64,000 nt of DNA from Micropterix aruncella (Eukaryota; Arthropoda; Insecta; Lepidoptera; Micropterigidae): assembly GCA_944548615.1 (NCBI GenBank), contig OX155955.1:1397288-1461287 (forward strand), written 5' to 3'. Below are positions 56,560 through 64,000 of this stretch, one piece after another (the stretch's first letter is position 1; every line of letters begins with the position of its first letter). The notes beneath the pieces were generated by a model. It saw nothing but the letters and a program-made list of their open reading frames with translations, had not been told where the DNA came from and made no database searches. Position numbers and translations under genes: made by a program.

Positions 56560-56764
56560 AATCAAAGTCACGATGAATTAATAGTCGCCTGGTGATATTG
56601 ATTAAACTCATCGCTGAAAATGTTATTGATTAAACGCATTTTTTTTTTGAAATGAAGTACTTCGCCTATCAGAATAATTTAACATACAGATAACATTTGT
56701 TTACACATACTTGATATTTACAAGAAAATTAAATAATCGTTCAACATAAATAAATTAATAGTTA

Positions 56765-57270
56765 CAAAAAAACACTAAAAACACGCTTTTATAAATGCAC
56801 GTAAAAACCAAAAAATGATACGATATTCCATCATGGAATGCCAGTTCCTGTCTTCTGGCTTTATCATCAGTGGCTTGAAACTTAATCATGGTCAAAGTTC
56901 ATTACAAGACCTTTCTAACAAATCTAAACACGGCTATGATACGATATTCCATCATGGAATGCCAGTGCCTATCTTCCGGCTTCATCATCAGACCTTAAAA
57001 CCTAATCGTTGTCAAAGTTCATTCCAAGACTTTTCTAACAAGTCCAAACACAGCTATGATACGATGTTCCATCATGAAGTTCCAGTTTATATCTTCCGAC
57101 TCCATCATCAGATCAGTTCGACAGTACCATATTATTGTATTGTCATCAGAACTACATACAGCTGCCAATTTTCATGACGCTACCATCCTTGGAAGATGGT
57201 TAAATTAGTTACCTTAGATTCCATTACATAGTTACTTACAGGTCTACCTAATGAAAGCGTGTTAAAAAGA
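56765..57270. mobile_element. AACACGCTT terminal-repeat element with triplicated 120-bp core
   Basis: The ends are AACACGCTTTTATAAATGCA and CTAATGAAAGCGTGTTAAAA. Inside, a unit of about 120 bases starting GATACGATRTTCCATCATG is present three times (56816, 56938, 57058). The 120-codon frame over it (56815-57177) is a product of the repeat and is not a gene. It is reversed relative to 22500-22850, which has one or two core units. Confidence 0.65.
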
Positions 57271-57978
57271 TAATATTTGGTCATTTTGAAACATGACCAT
57301 TGATTATACAGTGAATTACACTACGTAATCAATGCTTTCACTAATGTCATTTCTAAAATCTACAAACTATCATTGGAAACATCAGCGAACTACAGGTGCT
57401 AACGCTTTACATAGTATCACTAGGCACTGGAAAAAATAATGATGAAAATAAAGTTTTTTGGTATTTTGGCATGTTAGGATATTTTGTCTGGCAAAGAATT
57501 ATTGTACACAAAAAGTACGTTGAAAAAAACTTTATTTTAATTTTATTTATTTCTTCGTTATCCACAATATTATACGGCATATCCGAAAGCTGAATATAAA
57601 AATTACTGAGCCATAAAATTTGTTGATCGTTTCAATTCAATTATTTGTGAATAATAAATTCCCAGTCCTAGTCCAAAATCTAAAAAACCTTTAAATTCCA
57701 GACATTTTTTTACAACCTTTATCAGTTACATTTACTAATTTATCCCCTAAAGTAGTAATTGATAATACATTTTGTAATGTATATACACTAGTATATATAT
57801 ACCATAATATACCTGTTTGTACAAGAAATTACATTATGCCCATCATCCGCTGGCGTGAGCAAATGAAAAATTATGTAGGTTAAGTATTTTTTTATAACCT
57901 AGTCCAAAATCTAAGAAAACTTCAAAGAACACACTTTTTTTATTCAGTTACATTTACGAAGCTGTCCCCAGAAGTACT

Positions 57979-58621
57979 AGAGCTGTCGAATACAACGGGC
58001 GAACCCGTCACCTCAGGAAGTTTTAACGATATTGATCGTCTGTCTCCCGTGAGTTGAGCGCAGAAGACATACATGACCAAATATTCCACCGTCTTATAAG
58101 CCAACGCCTTACCGCGAGATAACCAGGTTAATCACCCAGCGGGCCGACACTCGCGCCCTTACTACCAGTTGCAACCAGATTACTCCGGTCTCCCGTCTGG
58201 TTACAGGTCGCTTGCGCAGTCCTCTCCCTTATGAAGCGGTGATACGGCGCGGCGTCTGTCAAATCTATCGCGGACCACGGCGTACTTTATTTGGCTTTCA
58301 CCCGGAATTGGGTAGCCGATTAATCGTTTCAAGAGCAGTCACCGTAAGGTGAACAACTACCCCCGCTCTATAGGACAGTGCTATTTCTAGACTCCCCGGC
58401 TGTAGGTCAGAATGCGCAATCGATTGACTGACGCCGCACGGTGCGCAAACCGTCCAGGAGCGCCAGAAGGTTGACTCCTAGGGTAAACTGGGCCGCAGGA
58501 GAGTCCTACCCATGCTCGCACTTCCTACATGTAGGCGACCGGATGGGTATTGACCCGTGAGTTTGACCGACCCTGAACAGACGGGTCTTAGTGGCCAACT
58601 GCAACAGGGCCCATTAGGTCT
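57979..58621 (+). mobile_element. D1 repeat, most complete copy (643 bp)
   Basis: It begins AGAGCTGTCGAATACAACGG, then GCGAACCCGTCACCTCAGG, and ends GGGCCCATTAGGTC. The 11 bases CCAGAAGTACT flank both sides (57968-57978 and 58622-58632). The host intron sequence without the insert is seen in copy 2 (CCTGAAGTACTCATTGATGA). It has no poly-A tail and no recognisable tRNA-like head. The family has at least six members here, several shortened at the 5' end. It is an unclassified, probably retrotransposed element. Confidence 0.75.
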
Positions 58622-59200
58622 CCAGAAGTACTGATTGAGGATACATTTTGTAATATATACCTAGTATCTATCATTCCGTACCTGTTTATATAAGAAACTA
58701 TACTATGACTATCTCCTGGCGTTGGTAAATGACGGAAAACTTTTTTTTTCAGTTTGGATTACTGTGTTTTGCGTTGGCAACCATAGCTAGCCAAATTTAT
58801 GCTCGTAAGTATGGTACAAAATCTTCTACCACCGCAATAAGGATGATTAGTTATTTATTTATTTATTTTAGGTGACATTAGGGTAGTTGTTAAGGATTCA
58901 GACCCTTTTAACTTTGAAATAACCGACCACGATACGGTCGCAACCATCAAAGAAAAAGTTAAACGGGAGAAAAATGTGAACATTGATGATTTCATATTCT
59001 TATGCCAATGAAATGTTTGAAGATGGATTTGGACCACAAAATTGCCCACCAAATTTTCTCCTTTTGGCACTTAACAGGTACGAGTATATATGATGAACGA
59101 ATTGTTGAATATGAATTCATTTGAATTGTATTCTGTAATCATTATTGCTATTATTTTAGGTCTTAGAACTTTATTCTTCAAGGAGTATGAATAGTTCTTG

Positions 59201-60049
59201 GAGATGATTCTAACGAACAATGACATTTCGCCATCCATATAAAATAATTAAATCTTATATTAAAGTGCAAATTATATAAATTATAATTTAACAAATTATA
59301 TATATTTTTTTAAAATGTGATGTCAATTGATTATTTATTTTATGGGGGAGGGGCCAGCACTAATAAACTGAAAACCAGCAACGGGAAACATCGAAATGTG
59401 TACCAAAAGTTATTGGTTGTTCAACGTGTAAATAGTTGAACAACGGCGGGATCATAACCGTGAATAAATTATACTATAATAAATAAAATAAATAAATAGA
59501 TTCTAATATGTGAGTACTTTACAAAATGAGACGAAATCGATGCGCGCAAATCCCTCAAACATCAACACGTAATCAGATATATGTCTGTAAAACACCGACT
59601 GACCTGTGATGAGGATCCTCGCCTATCTGGAAGTCCCAGCACTGCTACGGACCCTCGAGGTGCCTGTTGGTGGATTTTTCAAGTATCTTCGAAAATGTCT
59701 CACACACGACTCACTCGATGCGGATTAGTTCTTTCGCAGAGTTTTATTCTGATTTTGCGGAGCGGTTTAAAAAGGCGATAAATAAAAGCGGTACAGAGTT
59801 GCGAGAGTATGCAAAAACCTCTGAAAAATATATATGCTGTCGTTCTGACAGCGCGGCGGATAAATATAAAAACTAGCGGGGGCTAGGCATTTTTCGGGCA
59901 AACGCAGTACTGGCAGCGTTCAAGTCGTTCTTCTTCTTCTTCGGAATCAACATCTGACAGTGAAATCGAACATCCACATACACTAATCGAATATTGATGC
60001 AAAAGATACTTTGCGCACAACCAGTTATTGTATTAATTTAAAAATTCAG
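59201..60049. other. 3' flank of copy 4 and unassigned sequence
   Basis: AAACTGAAAACCAGCAACGGG at 59357 is the shared post-gene phrase. 59520-59990 has mixed composition, short frames on the plus strand (59581-59876) and a TATA-like GATAAATATAAAAACTAGCG at 59860, followed by a GC-rich stretch. It could be an LTR or promoter remnant, but I found no matching ends. Confidence 0.4.
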
Positions 60050-60385
60050 TGTTTAGTATGTTGGTACACTGTCATGATACTACTAGTACAGGCAAGCAAA
60101 AAGTAGCAATATGCGCTTAAAATGAGAATAAATAAGGAGAGTGAGGCGCCGACAACTTTCCTTTCGAGAATTTCTTCAAAGCCGACAATCAATCGTTTTG
60201 TATCTTTATTTGTTGTTTCATGGAATGACAAATTTTTACCTGTGCCATCGCTCTCGTCAATGTTTCTGTAAATGAAGCTTGGTGATATATGAAGATATAT
60301 ATTTTAATATATTGTGATGAATTTCACAAAGAAGTTTTTTTTTTCTTTTATTGTTATTCAGGATATTTACAACTGTTTCTAGTTA
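60050..60385 (+). repeat. 3'-flank block of copy 4
   Basis: CACTGTCATGATACTACTAG, GCAAGCAAAAAGTAGCAATA, GAGTGAGGCGCCGACAAC and TTTTTACCTGTG match the blocks after copies 1 and 3. Confidence 0.55.
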
Positions 60386-61000
60386 ATGGGACCGATTGCT
60401 ATTTTTCGTGAACCGAGCAACAAGGTAGAACGGAGTATGAAATGAACTATCGTTGATTTTTCCCCAGAACTACATACCTGTCGAACTTATACGAACTCGA
60501 ACGAATACGCCCGGATAAGTTTGTCGAAATCAAACAAATACGCCCGGATAGGTTTTTTTTTTTTTTTTTCAAATAAGCCAGTTGGTAGGAATCCCTACTC
60601 TTGGTATAGTCAAATTGAATAACTGGTATTACACCTTATGTGGTATAATTATTTTTTTAAATATCGGCTATTATTTTTTAATTGTAAAACAATTAATATT
60701 TCAATTTAAAATGAAGATTTAAGATCTTTTTAAAATAATTGGAGCTGCTTAAATACTACAGATAGTCAAAATATAAAAACGAAGAGTAGGTTATAAAACA
60801 GTTAATATAAAATATAAAATATAAAATAAATAAACAATATAAAATAAATCAATAACAATATCGCAATAAAAATAGTAAATATATTTTTTTTAATATTATA
60901 ATCCATCTTTGATAATCAATAATTGTATTTACTAATGTAAATAATCAAAATTAGAAAATAAAAAAAAAATAAAAATAGGAAAAGATTGAAATATAAATAA
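60386..61000. other. Short repeat scrap and AT-rich spacer
   Basis: 60405-60500 shares CTACATACCTGTCGAACTTAT-like sequence with the foldback element ending near 62215. AAATACGCCCGGATA is repeated at 60506 and 60536. After 60560 the sequence is almost pure A/T. Confidence 0.45.
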
Positions 61001-61915
61001 TTATGGAAGATTAGGAAAATCAATACTCTCAAAGTTCTTAACAGAATACATTGGGTTCTTAATAAGCATATCCTGGACCTTGCTCTTAAATTGAACATCT
61101 CCAAGACCCCTGACGCACAATAGAATCTTGTAATAGAATATATTGCACTGATACAGGAAACTATTTCTAACCTTACTTAGTCGCACTTTGCAAGGACGCA
61201 AGTCTTGTTTGTTTCGCGTGTTGTGCGAATGAACATCCGAATTCGTTGTGCTGATATTTTTTCGTGCGTACATAACACCCTGGTATATATAAGCGGCATA
61301 CATTGTCATGATACCAGATTCAATGAAACCCGGCCTGCAAGATTTTAGCGATGATATGGTAAATAAATTGCGAATCCCTCTTTTTGGAGTCTAAAGATTC
61401 TTACCGAATTTGCCGTCATTCCCCAAAACATAAGACCATAAATTAGTAAGGAATGGAAATATGCAAAGTATACAGACGTTGCGGCTTCAAAGCCTAACAA
61501 CATTTTATTTTTTTTAATAGCAAACTTGGCACTAACTAATTTACCGCTCAATCCGTCCAAATGAGTTGACCATTGGAGTTTACTGTCTAAATGGATACCT
61601 AAAAATTTTATATGGTCAACATTTTCAAGGTCATTTTCACCATAGCGGTTGCTAATGACGTTATCTCGGGAAGGCCGAAGAGAGAAATGAATTGAATTTG
61701 ATTTCGATGCATTAAGGGATAGTCGGTTTACGTGGAACCAAGTACCCAGCTTTTTCACCGTGGCATCAATTCGCTTGATTAAAGTATCTAAGTTTGCATC
61801 ACTGAAAATTAGAGAAGTATCATCTGCATAAAGGGTAATTTCGTCATTATCTGATATCACGCAATCTGGTATGTCTTTTATATACACAAGGAAAATAAAT
61901 GGACCCAGTAATGCA
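61001..61915 (-). pseudogene. LINE reverse transcriptase, C-terminal half
   Basis: The minus strand starts abruptly at LLGPFIFLVYIKDIPD (about 61915) and continues with ITLYADDTSLIFSD (catalytic box). It runs on through LSLNASKSNSIHFSLR and IKFLGIHLDSKLQWSTHL to 61345. The frame shifts near 61350 and the rest is in 61309-61001: MYAAYIYQGVMYARKN, VHSHNTRNKQDLR and FLYQCNIFYYKIL, the tail typical of Jockey-group LINEs. It is 5'-truncated, lacking the endonuclease and first polymerase motifs, and broken by one frameshift. It is otherwise well preserved. Confidence 0.85.
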
Positions 61916-62007
61916 ATTGGCTAAGATATTTGAATACATTTCGTGCGGTGTTAGATTTAGCTGCTTTACCTTCGGTGGGTAATTTTAATGCGTAAAAATA
62001 ACAACCG

Positions 62008-62215
62008 TTCATATCACATTTTGCTCTGGTTCACCTGAACTAATTTCCGATTTTAGTTCAAGAAAAACGCAATCAAGCCCGTTGCATACATACTGGGCCC
62101 GATTGCGTTTCTTTGTAAACTAAAACTGAAATTAGTTCAAGCGAACGACATAGAGCAATACGTTAGAGCCTAATATGAAACGAACGATCGTCGATAAAAA
62201 CTACCTGTCGAACTT
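62008..62215. mobile_element. Foldback MITE
   Basis: Arms of about 60 bases, TTGCTCTGGTTCACCTGAAC..AAAACGCAATC and GATTGCGTTTC..GTTCAAGCGAACGACATAGAGCAA shortened here, pair around a 14-base loop centred near 62090. The inner part of the pairing includes TGAACTAATTTC / GAAATTAGTTCA. It lies between the LINE fragment and the envelope remnant. Confidence 0.65.
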
Positions 62216-63285
62216 ATACTCATCCAATTATGTTGAGTGTCATACTAATGGGTATCCGTTACGCCCCCCCCCCCCCTTAAAATGAGTGATCATCTCAGTT
62301 AATGCAATTGGCTGAGATGATTGCTCCTCGATGCTCCTTGATGCTCTTGTGCTGATTTTCTTTCGATATATCCATAATATGCTAATCACAATTATAATTA
62401 TTATCAACAGTGTATAAGTAATAGTTGATGTCGTTACCAAATGAATGTTGTGTTCCATCGGTAATTCATAATTTATATTTTTCAAAGTCCTCATTTCCGT
62501 TTCTAAGTTTAATTTTCCATATTTTAATTTAGCTTTCCAGTCACTTTCAAATCATTATACAGTGGTATTTTCGGGAATTAAATAATTTTATCCGTTATTT
62601 CCTTTGTTACTTTGTTTGATAAAAAAAATCCGTTGAATTTGATGTAACAATCTTCTGGTATGTCTACTGCATATGTTCCTTGAATTTCCACAATTTTGGC
62701 TATGTTTCGCCAATTTTCTTCTACTTGCGTTGGTTTATTTGCAGCTAATATCCATTTTGTCTCCTCGCTGATGTATTGTGAGTACGTATCTTCCACGTTG
62801 TTAAGCTCTGCATATGCGCATGAATTATTTCTTTCTCCAGTAATCAGTTCAGTGATGAAATTTTTATGTTTTCCAATCTTAGAGTTTTCGCAAAAAAAAT
62901 CTTTTTTGTGTATTTGTTGACAGCTTTTCTATTCCATTGTACATTCATATCTCCTTATGTTAATGTATGAGTCAGATAATGTGGCGGTTATCCATTTGTC
63001 TTTGGACCGGATAGGTATAGGTATTATATGATAAAATAGGAAATATTGTCCTTCAATTATTGGTACCTCAATCAGAAATGTGAATCTATTAAAAAATCTA
63101 AATGCCTTTACCGTACATAAGTTTTCTAGTATAGCTATATCTTCACTAAGAAGATGTTCATCTTTTCTTAATATTATTTTTCTTATGCTATCATTAAAAT
63201 TGCTCGCTGATAATATATCTTTACTTAATTTACCTAGTTGCGCAAATGTTAATGCATTTCCTAATCTTAATATATTTTTTTCCAC
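62216..63285 (-). pseudogene. Errantivirus-type envelope gene remnant
   Basis: Three minus-strand frames in order (63285-62929, 62796-62578, 62494-62240) resemble the F-like envelope proteins of insect Gypsy-type retroviruses. The first has the phrases FLIEVPIIEGQYFLFYHIIP and IPIRSK. Cysteine-bearing sequence follows across an in-frame stop. The last frame has a membrane anchor (IIIIIVISILWIYRKK) and a short polar tail. Stops near 62925 and 62580 and a frameshift near 62530 separate the pieces, so the gene is dead. In live elements this protein sits in the membrane and mediates fusion. No gag, pol or LTR is visible on this side; pol would lie to the right, beyond the window or lost. Confidence 0.6.
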
Positions 63286-63845
63286 TACGTCTAAATTGAA
63301 TAATATTTGGATATACGCGGTCGCTAACTTTTCTCCTTTTCTAGATTTTTTTTTTTTATTTTATAAAATTATCCAAAACAATGCAATTGATTTTTGCGAA
63401 GCAGATAAGATTGCATTTGTGTGGATTTTATCCCCCCACTAGATTGTATATCTGTTCTGGGGTGATAGTATTTAAGACTTCACTTTAATCATAGTGACTT
63501 CACTTTCTTTCTTTTTTTTTTTTTTTTTTTTTTCTCATTCATTCCGATCGCTCATTCATTCTTATAAATTTTAAGGTTATTATAAATATATAAATGTGTA
63601 TATAAATAAAGAACTAATATTAAATACAGAAAAAGAACATATTTAAGTTTATAGATAAGTAAAATAAATAAATATATAGATTAATATATAACTAAATTGA
63701 CCAATAAATTAAGTTAAGTAGCCTAAAAAGGTTTCTTACTGTGCACATATACTTGTGAATTTAATTAATTAATATATTATCTTTTTTTTTTTTTTTTTTT
63801 AAACATAATCAACCGAAAAAATATTTTTCTTATCAAGTATCAGGT
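63286..63845. other. Poly-T-rich spacer
   Basis: Long T runs at 63345, 63510 and 63785 and AT-rich sequence. The frame at 63080-63442 is the complement of the envelope remnant plus low-complexity sequence, and is not a gene. Confidence 0.55.
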
Positions 63846-64000
63846 GACAGATATGGACCGAAGTTTGATCCCTCAAATTATCGACCGATACCAGTACCCG
63901 ATGTTCTAGCAAAAACTTTGGAAAAAATAGTAATTACACAACTCTGTAATCATCTAGAAACCAATCACATGTCATCCGAAAACCAATACGGCTTCAGATC
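63846..64000 (+). pseudogene. LINE reverse transcriptase start, cut by the window end
   Basis: An open frame from 63846 reads DRYGPKFDPSNYRPIPVPDV, then LAKTLEKIVITQL and SSENQYGFR. These are polymerase motifs 1-2 of CR1/Jockey-type LINEs (NYRPI..LSK..EK, then QYGFR). It continues past base 64000, so its completeness is unknown. There is no upstream endonuclease here, so at least the 5' end is truncated. Confidence 0.75.

Larger units (their letters stand above)
56620..59200 (+). pseudogene. Ubiquitin-like gene copy 4, probably broken
   Basis: The ATG at 56620 is followed by TTATTGATTAAACGC instead of the ATTAAG/GTAAG exon 1 and donor of copy 2. A short local duplication (TTGATTAAACKCAT on both sides of the ATG) seems to have destroyed the donor. 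Exon 2 (58753-58804, FGLLCFALATIASQIYA) and exon 3 (58872-59077) are well formed: FEITDHDTVATIKEKVKREK and DDFIFLCQ. The frame then hits TGA at 59009-59011. One base lost there explains it, because the family sequence (NEMFEDG, then QNCPPN) resumes in the next frame. A donor at 59078 and acceptor at 59159 mark the last intron. Intron 1 holds two mobile elements. Sequencing error cannot be excluded for the frameshift, but the exon 1 damage is separate. Confidence 0.7.

Noticed and set aside
56815..57177. 120-codon plus frame that could pass for a small gene
   Set aside because: It is made of three copies of a transposon core; the reading frame follows the repeat length.
59520..59990. Possible LTR with a TATA-like box
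   Set aside because: No matching TG..CA ends and no target duplication found, so reported only as unassigned sequence.

Overview
This is AT-rich eukaryotic DNA, almost certainly from an insect and most likely a moth or butterfly. It has spliced genes with tiny first exons, GT-AG introns and TATA boxes. Its transposon types are ones I associate with Lepidoptera: Helitrons that begin TCTTCTTATATATAAAAATG, the CGACTT..AAAAAGGAGGAGG element, the AACACGCTTTTATTA terminal-repeat element, and 3' tails ending TATAATATTAGTA. There are no bacterial operons, tRNA or rRNA genes, or CRISPR arrays that I can support.

The only host gene family I can build is a cluster of small secreted proteins with a ubiquitin-like (beta-grasp) sequence. 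Copy 1 (3361-6460) and copy 2 (23537-24627) are intact. Copy 3 (31841 onward) lacks exon 1 and has a stop, and is present twice (again from 44664) because of a segmental duplication. Copy 4 (56620-59077) has a damaged exon 1 and a frameshift. Each intact model is exon 1 (three codons), exon 2 (signal peptide) and exon 3 (mature domain). In copies 1, 2 and 4 the TATA box lies exactly 68 bases before the ATG, inside a longer conserved upstream block. Shared 3'-flank blocks, one of them orphaned near the left edge, suggest whole gene units were duplicated in tandem and that another copy lies left of the window. Two other coding-like blocks of unknown identity recur with the unit (near 1.75 and 2.35 kb, and again near 8.15 and 8.3 kb).

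The rest is mostly mobile DNA. From left to right: an RTE-like LINE fragment (0.9-1.6 kb); a 307-bp MITE with 4-bp target duplications; intron 1 of copy 1, full of repeats; a G-rich tract at 10 kb; a 736-bp inverted-repeat element; a solo LTR (11984-12746); an exact head-to-tail dimer of a 3822-bp Helitron (13542-21185); copy 2; a three-deep nest in which an R1-type LINE sits in an unclassified repeat (here called D1), which sits in a CGACTT element (25.1-28.1 kb); and a 12.82-kb direct tandem duplication (27662-40484 and 40485-53305).

Each half of that duplication holds a LINE RNase H fragment with a GC-rich insert, copy 3, D1 fragments, a LINE reverse transcriptase fragment and a complete but mutated PIF/Harbinger transposon with two interleaved genes. 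Right of it are a GC-rich terminal-repeat element, a Penelope-like fragment, copy 4, a LINE reverse transcriptase fragment, a decayed errantivirus-type envelope gene, and the start of another LINE reverse transcriptase cut by the window end.

The most novel item is the secreted ubiquitin-like family. The best structural items are the Helitron dimer with its perfect junction, the interleaved Harbinger genes with a visible empty site, and the D1 repeat with 11- and 14-bp target duplications. Both large tandem duplications differ at only a handful of bases, so an assembly artefact must be ruled out for each.
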